DNA of 48,851 bases from contig JAJDIA010000004.1 in the NCBI GenBank assembly GCA_030266465.1, forward strand, positions 1 to 48,851, in the 5' to 3' direction. A model generated the notes under the pieces. The model saw only the letters and a program-made list of their open reading frames with translations, had not been told where the DNA came from and searched no databases. Below, in pieces: positions 18,681 through 27,462 of the stretch. This stretch comes from Parabacteroides sp. OttesenSCG-928-G21 (lineage in GTDB: Bacteria > Bacteroidota > Bacteroidia > Bacteroidales > Tannerellaceae). A program made the position numbers and the translations under genes. Each line of letters begins with the position of its first letter. The first letter of the stretch is position 1.

Positions 18681-19564
18681 TTGATATAAGGAGCATTAAC
18701 CAGGAAGTCGTAGTCATATTTCAAACATTCCAGCGGAGTCATGTTATAACGTTCCTGTTCCACATAATAGTCCTCTAATCCGGCGATGTCGGCCACGGCA
18801 AATAGCGCTTCAAAGTCTACAAGGCCTTTTCCGAATTCTGTACTGCCTTCTCCATCAAAGTTGGCATCTTTCAGGTGCCAATTGGAAAAGCGTCCCGGAT
18901 ATTTTTTGATATAATCATGACAGGCGAAACCTCCATAGACCATCTGGGCGGTATCTAATTGATAGGCAACCAGGTCTTTGTCGGTGTTTGTGAGCATTAC
19001 GTCATAAGGGATTTGTCCTTCGATGTCGTAAAACTCATCGACATGGTTATGAAAGGCAAATTTAAGTCCGCCGGCTTTCGCTAATTCTCCGCATTTGTTG
19101 AATTGGTCAGCCAGACGTTTTACATCAGATATGGTTTGAATCTGCCGACTTGGATAGCTGGCCTGGACAATCCATTTGCAGCCTAATTCGGCTGTGTCTT
19201 CCACATTCTTTTTCCAGGCATCCCATTGCGCCGTATTATCCTCTTCAGGATCTAACAAGCGTAAACCTGTATGTGAACCGGTCATTTTAGCTCCCAGGTC
19301 TGCCAGGAATTGTTTCATCTCTTTCGGCGTTTTACCAAAGAATTTTCCATCTCGGTAACCATAGGCTTCCAGGCGTTTGTAACCAATTTCAACAGCGGCT
19401 TTAATTGTGGCGTCGGCGTCTTTTTGAATATCCTCCCGCAAACTGTATAATTGCAGGCCAATGGCCTTTTCTTTTACAGAAGGGGAGCAAGCAAATCCGG
19501 CAGGCAATAAACTAAGCACAGTCAGTGCGGCTCCAGTTTTAAGGAAGTCTCTTCTTGTAGTCAT
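18674..19564 (-). CDS. Sugar phosphate isomerase/epimerase-like TIM-barrel protein with Tat signal
   Basis: A 296-residue protein of the xylose-isomerase-like TIM barrel (AP-endonuclease 2) superfamily. The N-terminus MTTRRDFLKTGAALTVLSLLPAGFACS carries a textbook twin-arginine motif (TRRDFLK) and a possible lipobox (GFAC), so it is likely exported folded and perhaps lipidated. Likely metal ligands are in FHNHVDEF, the Asp/His of the QLDTAQM and NWHLKDAN segments, and the Glu in YVEQERY near the C-terminus. Such proteins are usually periplasmic sugar isomerases or epimerases of unknown substrate. Its stop overlaps the start of the hydrolase gene by 7 bases. Confidence 0.82.
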   Translation of the reverse strand: MTTRRDFLKTGAALTVLSLLPAGFACSPSVKEKAIGLQLYSLREDIQKDADATIKAAVEIGYKRLEAYGYRDGKFFGKTPKEMKQFLADLGAKMTGSHTGLRLLDPEEDNTAQWDAWKKNVEDTAELGCKWIVQASYPSRQIQTISDVKRLADQFNKCGELAKAGGLKFAFHNHVDEFYDIEGQIPYDVMLTNTDKDLVAYQLDTAQMVYGGFACHDYIKKYPGRFSNWHLKDANFDGEGSTEFGKGLVDFEALFAVADIAGLEDYYVEQERYNMTPLECLKYDYDFLVNAPYIKW

Positions 19565-19614
19565 ACGAATAGTTTTCTTTTAAGTTAACAGCGTTAAAGA
19601 TATAAATTAATTCA

Positions 19615-19622
19615 TACTTTTG
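19615..19622 (+). promoter_or_regulatory. -7 box of the MATE transporter gene
   Basis: TACTTTTG is a full match to TAnnTTTG, 20 bases before the ATG at 19643. The -33 box is weak. The leader would be only about 10-15 bases. Confidence 0.5.
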
Positions 19623-19642
19623 CAGCAAATTAAGGCAGAAGA

Positions 19643-20977
19643 ATGCGGGGCGCAAAAAATCTTACCGAAGGGCCGATTACGCGGCAGTTATTTAATTTAG
19701 CTTTACCTATAATGGGTACCTCCTTTGTTCAGATGGCTTATAGCCTGACGGATATGGCTTGGGTGGGGCGTTTAGGGAGTGAAGCGGTAGCTGCCATAGG
19801 CGCGGTAGGTATCCTGACCTGGATGACCAATTCTATTGCCTTATTAAATAAAGTAGGTTCGGAGGTAAGTGTCGGACAGAGTATTGGTGCAAAGAACAAT
19901 GAAGATGCTACAAGTTATGCCTCACATAATCTGACGATAGCCCTGCTTATTTCACTTTGCTGGGGATTTTTATTATTTGCTCTGGCAAATCCGGTTATAA
20001 GTCTGTACAAACTTGATGGCGATATTTCTGAAAGAGCAGTTGATTATTTGCGGATTGTATCTACGGCGTTCCCTTTTATCTTTTTAAGTGCGGCTTTCAC
20101 TGGTATACATAATGCTGCCGGACTTAGTAAAATACCTTTCTATATCAATGCGGCAGGTCTGGTTCTGAATATGATACTGGACCCATTGTTCATTTTTGTA
20201 TTTAATGGGGGCACGAATGGTGCAGCCTGGGCAACGTGGATGTCTCAGGCTACGGTTTGTCTGGCTTTTGTCTATCAACTGAAGCGGCGAAGCAATTTGC
20301 TGGGTGGTTTTAGCTTCTTTGTTAAGCTTCAATGGAAATATGCCAAACGGATTTTACAATTAGGACTACCGGTTGCTTTATTGAATACGTTTTTTTCTGT
20401 GATTAATCTTTTTATGTCCCGTACAGCCTCGTTATATGGCGGGCATATCGGATTAATGACTTTAACAGCAGGCGGACAGATTGAAGCGATAGCCTGGAAT
20501 ACGTCACAAGGATTCAGTACCGGATTGAGCACTTTTGTTGCACAAAACTATGCGGCAGGGAAAGCGCAGCGAGTAAAGAATGCTTATCATACTACTTTAA
20601 AGATGACCTCTATTTTTGGAGTTATCTGTACGTTATTGTTTGTCTTTTATGGTGGTGAGTTATTTTCCTTAGTGGTTCCTGAGCGGGAAGCCTGGATTGC
20701 CGGGGGTATTTTTCTGCGTATTGATGGATATTCTATGCTGTTCATGATGTTAGAGATAACGACGCAAGGGCTGTTTTATGGAACGGGCAGGACTATACCG
20801 CCTTCGATTATCAGTATAACTTTTAATACGTTACGTGTTCCTTTGGCGATTGTTTTGTCTGCTTTATTAGGAGTGGAAGGTGTTTGGTGGGCTATCAGTA
20901 TTAGTAGTGTACTGAAAGGAATAACGGCATTTATCTGGTTCAGGGTATTGCAGAAAAAGATTTTACCGGCCGGATAG
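19643..20977 (+). CDS. MATE-family multidrug/metabolite efflux transporter
   Basis: A 444-residue integral inner-membrane protein with 12 predicted spans in two MatE halves. It should export cationic drugs or metabolites in exchange for Na+ or H+. The family pattern is visible: ITRQLFNLALPIMGTSFVQMAYSLTDMAWVGRLGSEAVAAIG at the start, VGSEVSVGQSIGAKN, NAAGLVLNMILDPLFIFVFNGGTNGAAWAT in the first half and AQNYAAGKAQRVKNAY in the second. Length is typical. It is divergent from the Tat epimerase gene with 78 bases between starts, and appears monocistronic. Substrate cannot be read from sequence. Confidence 0.93.
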   Translation: MRGAKNLTEGPITRQLFNLALPIMGTSFVQMAYSLTDMAWVGRLGSEAVAAIGAVGILTWMTNSIALLNKVGSEVSVGQSIGAKNNEDATSYASHNLTIALLISLCWGFLLFALANPVISLYKLDGDISERAVDYLRIVSTAFPFIFLSAAFTGIHNAAGLSKIPFYINAAGLVLNMILDPLFIFVFNGGTNGAAWATWMSQATVCLAFVYQLKRRSNLLGGFSFFVKLQWKYAKRILQLGLPVALLNTFFSVINLFMSRTASLYGGHIGLMTLTAGGQIEAIAWNTSQGFSTGLSTFVAQNYAAGKAQRVKNAYHTTLKMTSIFGVICTLLFVFYGGELFSLVVPEREAWIAGGIFLRIDGYSMLFMMLEITTQGLFYGTGRTIPPSIISITFNTLRVPLAIVLSALLGVEGVWWAISISSVLKGITAFIWFRVLQKKILPAG

Positions 20978-21046
20978 ATCTTTATTTAATTTCCGTACTC
21001 CAACAAAACTTCTCTTCGCGTCTAAATTGTTTTTCATATTTATTCC

Positions 21047-21054
21047 TAACTTTG
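21047..21054 (+). promoter_or_regulatory. -7 box of metY
   Basis: TAACTTTG is a full match to TAnnTTTG, 37 bases before the metY ATG. An upstream TTG (21027-21029) is the only -33 candidate and its spacing is short. The implied leader of about 30 bases leaves no room for a SAM riboswitch. Confidence 0.5.
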
Positions 21055-21091
21055 TCCCTCCCAAACGACAATTTATTAAAGCATTAAGGTT

Positions 21092-22375
21092 ATGAGTAGT
21101 GATTTTAAATTAGGCACCTTATGTGTGCAGGCCGGTTGGAGTCCTAAAAAAGGAGAACCGCGCGTATTACCTATCTATCAGAGTACAACATTCAAATATG
21201 ATACAAGTGAACAAATGGCGCGTATGTTTGATTTGGAAGAGAGCGGTTATTTCTATACCCGTCTGCAAAATCCGACAAATGACGCTGTGGCTGCTAAGAT
21301 AACAGCTTTGGAAGGTGGTGTGGCCGGTATGCTTACCTCTTCCGGTCAGGCAGCAAACTTTTATGCGCTGTTTAATATTTGTCAGGCTGGCGACCATTTT
21401 GTGACTGCAACAAGTATATATGGCGGGACGTATAACCTTTTCTCGGTTACCATGAAGAAGTTGGGTATTGAATGTACCTTCGTTGATCAGAATGCTTCCG
21501 AAGAAGAACTAAATAAAGCTTTTCGTTCGAATACGAAGGCGGTATTCGGAGAAACACTGAGTAACCCGGGCGTAATGGTCTTGGATATTGAAAAATTTGC
21601 TCGTGTGGCGCATGCACATGGTGTGCCTTTGATTATTGATAATACCTTCCCGACTCCGATAAACTGTCGTCCGTTTGAATGGGGCGCTGATATTGTAACA
21701 CATTCTACGACTAAATATATGGATGGGCATGCAACTGCTGTTGGCGGCTGTATCGTGGATAGTGGCAACTTTGACTGGGATGCTTATGCAGATAAATATC
21801 CGGGATTGTGTACACCGGATGAATCCTATCATGGATTGACTTACACCAAAGCTTTTGGTAAAGGTGCTTATATCACGAAAGCAACTGCTCAGTTAATGCG
21901 TGATTTGGGTTCTATACAAGCGCCCGAGAATGCTTTCTTATTGAATATAGGACTGGAAACATTACACCTGCGGATGCCTCAACATTGTAAGAATGCGCAA
22001 ACTGCAGCCGAATGGTTGGGGAAAAACGATAAGATTGCCTGGGTGAGTTATCCGGGCTTGAAAAGCAGTCCGTCTTATGAATTAGGACAAAAATATTTGC
22101 CGAATGGTTCCTGTGGTGTTCTATGTTTTGGATTAAAAGGCGGACGGGAGGAATCTATCAAATTCATGGACAGTTTGAAGTTAATCGCTATTGTTACCCA
22201 TGTGGCGGATGCACGTTCCTGTGTGTTACATCCGGCTAGCCATACACATCGTCAGTTGACGGATGAACAGCTGAAAGAAGCGGGTATTGCTCCTGATTTA
22301 ATACGTTTCTCTGTCGGTATAGAAAATGTAGAAGATATTATTGCTGATTTGGAACAAGCTTTGAAAAGCGTATAA
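21092..22375 (+). CDS. metY: O-acetylhomoserine sulfhydrylase (aminocarboxypropyltransferase)
   Basis: A 427-residue PLP enzyme of the Cys/Met metabolism family. It is predicted to make homocysteine from O-acetylhomoserine and sulfide in methionine synthesis. The PLP lysine is K208 in THSTTKYMDGHATAVGG. Other family marks are YTRLQNPTNDAV, LTSSGQAANFYALFNICQAGDH, GGTYNLF, LIIDNTFPTP and the C-terminal VTHVADARSCVLHPASHTHRQL and LIRFSVGIENVEDII. The length of about 430 fits MetY rather than the shorter cystathionine synthases and lyases. It is followed after 13 bases by the YkgJ-like gene, probably in the same transcript. Confidence 0.94.
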   Translation: MSSDFKLGTLCVQAGWSPKKGEPRVLPIYQSTTFKYDTSEQMARMFDLEESGYFYTRLQNPTNDAVAAKITALEGGVAGMLTSSGQAANFYALFNICQAGDHFVTATSIYGGTYNLFSVTMKKLGIECTFVDQNASEEELNKAFRSNTKAVFGETLSNPGVMVLDIEKFARVAHAHGVPLIIDNTFPTPINCRPFEWGADIVTHSTTKYMDGHATAVGGCIVDSGNFDWDAYADKYPGLCTPDESYHGLTYTKAFGKGAYITKATAQLMRDLGSIQAPENAFLLNIGLETLHLRMPQHCKNAQTAAEWLGKNDKIAWVSYPGLKSSPSYELGQKYLPNGSCGVLCFGLKGGREESIKFMDSLKLIAIVTHVADARSCVLHPASHTHRQLTDEQLKEAGIAPDLIRFSVGIENVEDIIADLEQALKSV

Positions 22376-22388
22376 AGGACCACTTTTC

Positions 22389-22880
22389 ATGGACCTTTCA
22401 TCACTCCCTGAAAAAGCACAGAAAGCAGAACAACAAACACGCCGGTTCTTTCAAACGATTAAAAAGAACCGGTTTCGTGAATTGGATGATACGATTCATG
22501 CGCTCCATGAAGAGGTTTTTGACGAGATCGATTGCTTGGAATGTGCTAATTGTTGTCGTTCGTTAGGACCACGTCTGACAGATAAGGATATAGAACGAAT
22601 CGCTTCGGCTTTACGTCTGAAACCTCAGGAAGTTATATCCAGGTATTTGCGTATTGATGAGGATAATGATTATGTTTTTCAGTCCATGCCATGCCCTTTT
22701 TTGTGTTCGGATAATTATTGTAGTATCTATGAAAACAGACCTAAAGCCTGCCGGGAATATCCACATACCGATCGGAAGAAATTCTTTCAGATATCTTCAT
22801 TGACTATTCGGAACGCGGAAACCTGTCCGGCGGTATTTGAGATTCTTGAGCGGTTGAAAAAGGAATTTAAAACCAAGTAA
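22389..22880 (+). CDS. YkgJ-family Cys-cluster protein (putative metal-chelating)
   Basis: A 163-residue cytoplasmic protein of the YkgJ/Fe-Zn-chelating CxxCxxCC family. The conserved cysteines are in LECANCCRSLGPRL (around 48-52), then CPFLCSDNYCSIYENRPKACREYP, and one near the end (AETCPAV). Members are thought to bind zinc or an iron-sulfur cluster. No reaction is established for this branch. It is cotranscribed with metY (13-base gap), and a clear terminator follows at 22901. Confidence 0.88.
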   Translation: MDLSSLPEKAQKAEQQTRRFFQTIKKNRFRELDDTIHALHEEVFDEIDCLECANCCRSLGPRLTDKDIERIASALRLKPQEVISRYLRIDEDNDYVFQSMPCPFLCSDNYCSIYENRPKACREYPHTDRKKFFQISSLTIRNAETCPAVFEILERLKKEFKTK

Positions 22881-22900
22881 TAGGTTGGTTGATAATAAGA

Positions 22901-22931
22901 AAAGGGCATCACATTTAATGCGATGCCCTTT
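22901..22931. terminator. Intrinsic terminator between convergent ykgJ-like and fusA2-like genes
   Basis: AAAGGGCATC pairs with GATGCCCTTT across an 11-base loop. The A/T flanks of the stem allow use in both directions, though the T-run is short. Both converging genes end within 20 bases of it. Confidence 0.8.
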
Positions 22932-22948
22932 GTCTATATATACTTGGA

Positions 22949-25105
22949 TTATTCCTCCTCCTGAGAAGCTTCGTATTCTTTCAATAGTTTTTCCTGTACA
23001 TCGGTTGGAACGAGTTCGTAGCTGGCAAACTTCATGATGAATGAAGCGCGTCCTCCAGTAATGGAACTCAAAGATGTAGAGTAGCTTGACATCTCTTTCA
23101 AAGGCACTTTTGCTTTTAGTTTTTCAAATCCACCTTCGCTTTCCATACCCATGATGATCGCACGGCGTCCTTGCATATCGCTCATTACGTCGCCCAGATA
23201 ATCGGCAGGAACAGATACTTCCACATCATAAACCGGTTCAAGAATCTTCGGGCCTGCATTTTTAAATGCGGTACTAAACGCATTACGTCCTGCAAGCATG
23301 AAGGAGATTTCATTACTATCTACCGGGTGCATCTTTCCATCATAAACGATGATACGTACGTCACGGGCATACGAACCGGTTAATGGTCCTTGCTCCAGAC
23401 GTCCCATAATACCTTTCATGATAGCCGGAAGGAAGCGGGCATCAATAGAACCACCAACGATACTGTTGATAAATACTAATTTACCACCCCATTCCAATTC
23501 AATTGTTTGCGTATCGCGAACACTGATTTTATATTCCTGTCCGTTGAAACGATACATTTCCGGAGCCGGCATACCTTCTGTATATGGCTCAACAATCAGG
23601 TGTACTTCCCCAAACTGACCGGCACCTCCGGACTGTTTCTTATGGCGATAATCGGCACGAGCCATCTTCGTGATCGTTTCACGATAAGGGATCTTCGGCT
23701 CGAAATACTCAATCGCTATCTTGTCGTTGTTTTCAATACGCCATTTCAACGTACGCAGGTGGAATTCACCTTGTCCGGAGATGATTGTTTGTTTCAATTC
23801 TTTGGATTGTTCTACCATCCAGGTCGGATCTTCTTCGTGCATACGAATCAGAATTTCCATCATCTTTTCAGAATCGGATTCGTTAACCGCTTTAACCGCA
23901 CGACGATATTTTGGATCCGGATATTTGATGAAATCAAATTTGAAGTCCCCGCCTTTACCATTCAGCGTATTGCCTCTGCGGATATCTTTCAGTTTTACCG
24001 TAGCACCCAGATCACCTGCTGCCATTTCCGGTACGGTATTACGTGTTTGTCCGGCAACGACGAATAATTGAGCGATACGTTCTTTTGAACCACGATCGGC
24101 ATTAATAAGGTCATCTCCTTCTTTTATTTTTCCTGACATCACTTTAAAGTAAGATACCTGGCCAATATGTGGTTCAATAGTTGTTTTATAGAAGAACAGA
24201 CTGGTTGGTCCGCTTGATTCTACTTTAACTTCAGTTCCGCTTGTAGTTTTAAAGTTCGGCATTTGGTCTGGAGAAGGGGCAACATTTCCTAAGAATTCCA
24301 TCGTGCGACGTACACACATATCGTGTTTCGCGCATACACAGAAGATAGGAAACATCCCACGACTGATAAGACCAGCACGAATACCGTTACGCATTTCATC
24401 TTCACTCAGAGAGCCTTCTTCGAAGAATTTTTCCATCAAGGCATCATCATGTTCGGCGGCTGCTTCAATTAATGCATTATGCAGTTCTTCCGCTTTGTCT
24501 GCCTGATCGGCTGGAATATCCAACACTTCCGGTTCGCCACCTTCGGGTTTCCATTTGTACATTTTCATTTTCAACACGTCGATAACGGCATTGAATCCGG
24601 CGCCAGTGCTTACCGGATATTGAATTTGTACAGCCTTACTGCCCCAGCGTTCTTTCAGTTGAGTAACGGTGCTGTCATAATCTGCCTTGTCATTATCCAA
24701 ATGATTTACAAGGAAAACTACCGGTTTTTTAACTTGTTCGGTATAACGGAATTGATTGATTGTTCCCACTTCAACACCATATTGGGCGTTGAGTACCATG
24801 ATAGCCGACTCGGTTACGTTTAACGCTGTAACAACGTTTCCTGCAAAGTCGTCAGACCCCGGACAATCAATGAAATTCAGTTTTTTATTCATCCACTCTA
24901 CACTAAAAACGGTTGAGAATACTGAGTAACCATACTCTTTCTCAACCGGGAAATAGTCAGATACTGTGTTTCCCGCTTCAACAGTACCGCGACGTTTTAT
25001 AACTCCACCCTCGAAAAGCATAGCTTCAGCGAGAGTGGTTTTCCCAGAGCCGGAACTTCCCAAAAGAGCGATGTTCCTAATTTCGTTTGTTTGATATACT
25101 TTCAT
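22949..25105 (-). CDS. fusA2: EF-G paralogue (EF-G2-like) with degenerate GTPase motifs
   Basis: A 718-residue protein with the full EF-G domain order: GTPase domain, domain II around 300-390, III, IV (YRHKKQSGGAGQFGEVHLIVEP) and V (ILEPVYDVEVSVPADYLGDVMSDMQGRRA). The GTPase motifs are altered. G1 is GSSGSGKTT rather than GHxDxGKT. The switch I RGITI is replaced by YGYSV. G3 is DCPGSDDF, with Ser84 where the catalytic His normally is. G4 is NHLD rather than NKMD. Established knowledge, as I recall it: the B. thetaiotaomicron paralogue EF-G2 supports translocation without GTP hydrolysis and helps gut colonisation under the regulator Cur. This gene looks like the same family. It stands apart from ribosomal protein genes. 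A 10-bp inverted repeat (AAAAAACAAT/ATTGTTTTTT, 25188-25228) lies upstream. Confidence 0.88.
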   Translation of the reverse strand: MKVYQTNEIRNIALLGSSGSGKTTLAEAMLFEGGVIKRRGTVEAGNTVSDYFPVEKEYGYSVFSTVFSVEWMNKKLNFIDCPGSDDFAGNVVTALNVTESAIMVLNAQYGVEVGTINQFRYTEQVKKPVVFLVNHLDNDKADYDSTVTQLKERWGSKAVQIQYPVSTGAGFNAVIDVLKMKMYKWKPEGGEPEVLDIPADQADKAEELHNALIEAAAEHDDALMEKFFEEGSLSEDEMRNGIRAGLISRGMFPIFCVCAKHDMCVRRTMEFLGNVAPSPDQMPNFKTTSGTEVKVESSGPTSLFFYKTTIEPHIGQVSYFKVMSGKIKEGDDLINADRGSKERIAQLFVVAGQTRNTVPEMAAGDLGATVKLKDIRRGNTLNGKGGDFKFDFIKYPDPKYRRAVKAVNESDSEKMMEILIRMHEEDPTWMVEQSKELKQTIISGQGEFHLRTLKWRIENNDKIAIEYFEPKIPYRETITKMARADYRHKKQSGGAGQFGEVHLIVEPYTEGMPAPEMYRFNGQEYKISVRDTQTIELEWGGKLVFINSIVGGSIDARFLPAIMKGIMGRLEQGPLTGSYARDVRIIVYDGKMHPVDSNEISFMLAGRNAFSTAFKNAGPKILEPVYDVEVSVPADYLGDVMSDMQGRRAIIMGMESEGGFEKLKAKVPLKEMSSYSTSLSSITGGRASFIMKFASYELVPTDVQEKLLKEYEASQEEE

Positions 25106-25407
25106 GATATCAGGATATTTTAATTAGTTTAACAATGTAATTCAGAGCTAACTTTTTAAGAGGTCGCAAATTATAGATTGTCGAAGTAAAAAACAATTCC
25201 ATAGCAGTGTTGTATAACATTGTTTTTTAGCATTATTCCCCGTATTTCAAAGTTGATATTCTGTCTGTCAATCAATTAAAATGTAGGGAGAGGTAAAAAA
25301 TCTTTTTATTTCACTAATCTTTTCATGGTAATCAACTATACCTCTACTCCTTATCAACTTCATTTTTCTTGCTGATGAACTTCTTCTTTTTTCTGCATGA
25401 TGTTATA

Positions 25408-25491
25408 ATACGCCCATGGGCGTATATATATTCTCCAATGGGAGTACTAATATACACGCATGGGAGTATTAATATTCACCCATGGGTGTAT
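25408..25491. repeat. Array A: four 18-bp palindromes with 22-bp period (CCCATGGG core)
   Basis: Units start at 25408, 25430, 25452 and 25474, each 18 bases with a 4-base AT linker (ATAT, TAAT, TAAT). Unit 1, ATACGCCCATGGGCGTAT, is a perfect palindrome. Unit 4 is ATTCACCCATGGGTGTAT. Units 2 and 3 are imperfect. The ATGGG cores fall at 25416, 25438, 25460 and 25482, exactly 22 bases apart. The array lies in the 510-base gap between the divergent fusA2-like and hemW genes. It is flanked by TGCTGATGAA at about 25370, 25503 and 25545. Confidence 0.9.
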
Positions 25492-25615
25492 TATAACTGA
25501 ATGCTGATGAAACAGCTACTTTATGCGGAAGAAAAGGTAATAACATGCTGATGAAATGATTAGTTTTAGGGGGAAAGATTTATCTTTACAGTTGAATTAG
25601 CAGATTGTCAAACAC

Positions 25616-26743
25616 ATGGCCGGATTATACCTGCATATCCCTTTTTGCGCAAAACGATGTATCTATTGTGATTTCTATTCGAATACGGATATGAAGTTGA
25701 AGGAGAGATATGTGGATATGCTTATTCGTGAAATGGAACTACGGAAAGGCTACCTGAGGAATGAACCCTTGAAAACGATTTATTTCGGTGGCGGAACACC
25801 TTCTTTATTTAATGTATCGGAATTTGAGCGTATTTTTTCTGCTATCGATACCTGTTTTGATGTTTCCGATTGTCGGGAAATAACTCTGGAGGCCAATCCG
25901 GATGATTTGACGGCTGAATATGTACAAGCGCTTCGGAGTTTTCCGTTTAATCGGGTGAGTCTTGGCGTACAAAGTTTTCAGCAGAAGGACTTGGATTTCC
26001 TGAATCGCAGACATACGGTTGGTCAGGCGGTCGATGCTGTGAGAAGATGTCAGGAACGTGGGTTGAGTAATATGAGTGTAGACCTGATGTATGGGCTTCC
26101 GGGGCAGACGATGGAAGAGTGGGAGAGCAATCTGCAGAAGGTGGTAGCGTTGGAAGTTCCTCATGTTTCGGCTTATCATCTTACTTACGAAGAGGGAACG
26201 AGACTGGATCAATTACTGAAAGGTGGAAATATCACGGCTGTTGATGAAGACACAAGTCATGCGATGTATGAAATGTTGGTGGACCGGCTTACTCAATCAG
26301 GCTATCTGCATTATGAGATTTCCAATTTTGCGCAACCTGGTTGTGTTTCACAGCATAACAGCTCCTATTGGCTTGGTGAGAGCTATTTGGGTTTAGGTCC
26401 GTCGGCACATTCTTATAATGGGGAAGTACGCCAGTGGAATGTGTCTTCTTTAGTGCGTTATCTGGAGGGAGTAGCCACTGATAAACTGCTGTTTGAGCAG
26501 GAAGAGTTAGATTTGAATACGCGCTACAATGATTATGTAATGACTCGTTTGCGGACGATGTGGGGGGTCGATATTGACGAAATAAAAACAATATTTGGTG
26601 ACCAACTGGCGAATTATACAATAAGTCTGTCTGAAGAAAATGTGGGAAAGGGACTTATGGTAAGGAGCGGGAAAGGTTATCGTCTGACAGACGAAAGTTT
26701 TTTTACTTCTGATGGGATTATTTGTGATTTTTTAAGAATATGA
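25616..26743 (+). CDS. hemW: Radical SAM heme chaperone HemW (HemN-like)
   Basis: A 375-residue radical-SAM protein. The cluster motif CxxxCxxC is at Cys11, 15 and 18 (FCAKRCIYCDFYS). Then come TIYFGGGTPSLF, EITLEANPDDLT, FNRVSLGVQSFQQKDLDFLNRRHT and MSVDLMYGLPGQTMEEWE, all typical of HemW/HemN. The C-terminal HemN domain includes HYEISNFAQPG and SYLGLGPSAHSYN. It begins directly at the iron-sulfur domain without the longer N-terminus of true coproporphyrinogen dehydrogenase. HemW as a heme-trafficking chaperone is therefore the better call. Upstream is array A and a near-match -7 box TATCTTTA at 25581. Confidence 0.92.
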   Translation: MAGLYLHIPFCAKRCIYCDFYSNTDMKLKERYVDMLIREMELRKGYLRNEPLKTIYFGGGTPSLFNVSEFERIFSAIDTCFDVSDCREITLEANPDDLTAEYVQALRSFPFNRVSLGVQSFQQKDLDFLNRRHTVGQAVDAVRRCQERGLSNMSVDLMYGLPGQTMEEWESNLQKVVALEVPHVSAYHLTYEEGTRLDQLLKGGNITAVDEDTSHAMYEMLVDRLTQSGYLHYEISNFAQPGCVSQHNSSYWLGESYLGLGPSAHSYNGEVRQWNVSSLVRYLEGVATDKLLFEQEELDLNTRYNDYVMTRLRTMWGVDIDEIKTIFGDQLANYTISLSEENVGKGLMVRSGKGYRLTDESFFTSDGIICDFLRI

Positions 26744-26815
26744 TTTTATTACGAACCCCCCGCTTTCGGACAACGAACTGGCGGTTTTGGAGTATATCTT
26801 CTTTCGGATTTTCAC

Positions 26816-26823
26816 TATTTTTG
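26816..26823 (+). promoter_or_regulatory. -7 box of the zeta-like gene pair
   Basis: TATTTTTG is a full match to TAnnTTTG. The nearest TTTG (26786-26789) is 26 bases up, longer than the usual spacer. The implied start of transcription is near 26830, before both candidate start codons. Confidence 0.45.
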
Positions 26824-26874
26824 ATGATTAATATAATTGTAATATAAAAGTAATGCTTATATTTGTCGCGTCAA

Positions 26875-27462
26875 ATGAAGCAGAGCGTGCCATATTTGTA
26901 CATAATATCTGGTTGCAATGGAGCAGGTAAAACGACAGCCTCTTTTACAATTTTGCCCGAAATGCTTAAGTGTAAAGAGTTTGTCAACTCCGACGAGATA
27001 GCTAAGGGGCTTTCCCCTTTTAATTCTGATAGTATCGCGGTTGCTATTGAAGCTAGTAGAATTATGTATAAACGCATTAAAGAATTACTCTCATCGGGGG
27101 AGACTTTTGCAATGGAGACGACACTGGCGACCCGTTCAGTTGCAAATCTGATACGGGAAGCACAAGAGAAGGGTTACTACGTTACGCTATTGTATTTCTG
27201 GCTGAATACGCCGGATTTAGCTGTGGAACGTGTTAAAATGAGGGTGGCTGCCGGCGGGCACAATATACCAGAAAGTACGATTAGACGAAGATATGCTGCG
27301 GGTATTCGTAATTTATTTCAGCTCTACCTCCCTGTTAGTGACTATTGGATGATAACTGACAACTCCATGACGCCTATGGAAATTGTAGCCAAAGGTTTTA
27401 AAGGAGATAAAAAAGAGATCTATAATCCGATTATTTATAATAAACTTGAACATCATGAGTGA
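26875..27462 (+). CDS. Zeta-toxin-like P-loop kinase
   Basis: A 195-residue P-loop NTPase of the zeta toxin/AAA_33 type. I use the ATG at 26875; the track start at 26863 is a TTG four codons earlier. The Walker A is GCNGAGKT (13-20), followed by EFVNSDEIAKGLSPF, AMETTLATRS and a lid-like region RVKMRVAAGGHNIPESTIRRRYAAGIRNL, all usual for this family. True zeta toxins phosphorylate UDP-GlcNAc; whether this one is toxic is unknown. The small ORF begins inside its last codons (8-base overlap), which suggests a two-gene module. No epsilon-like antitoxin lies upstream. Confidence 0.85.
   Translation: MKQSVPYLYIISGCNGAGKTTASFTILPEMLKCKEFVNSDEIAKGLSPFNSDSIAVAIEASRIMYKRIKELLSSGETFAMETTLATRSVANLIREAQEKGYYVTLLYFWLNTPDLAVERVKMRVAAGGHNIPESTIRRRYAAGIRNLFQLYLPVSDYWMITDNSMTPMEIVAKGFKGDKKEIYNPIIYNKLEHHE

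Noticed and set aside
20978-21091. SAM riboswitch before metY
   Set aside because: The -7 box puts the transcript start about 30 bases before the ATG; no room and no matching fold.
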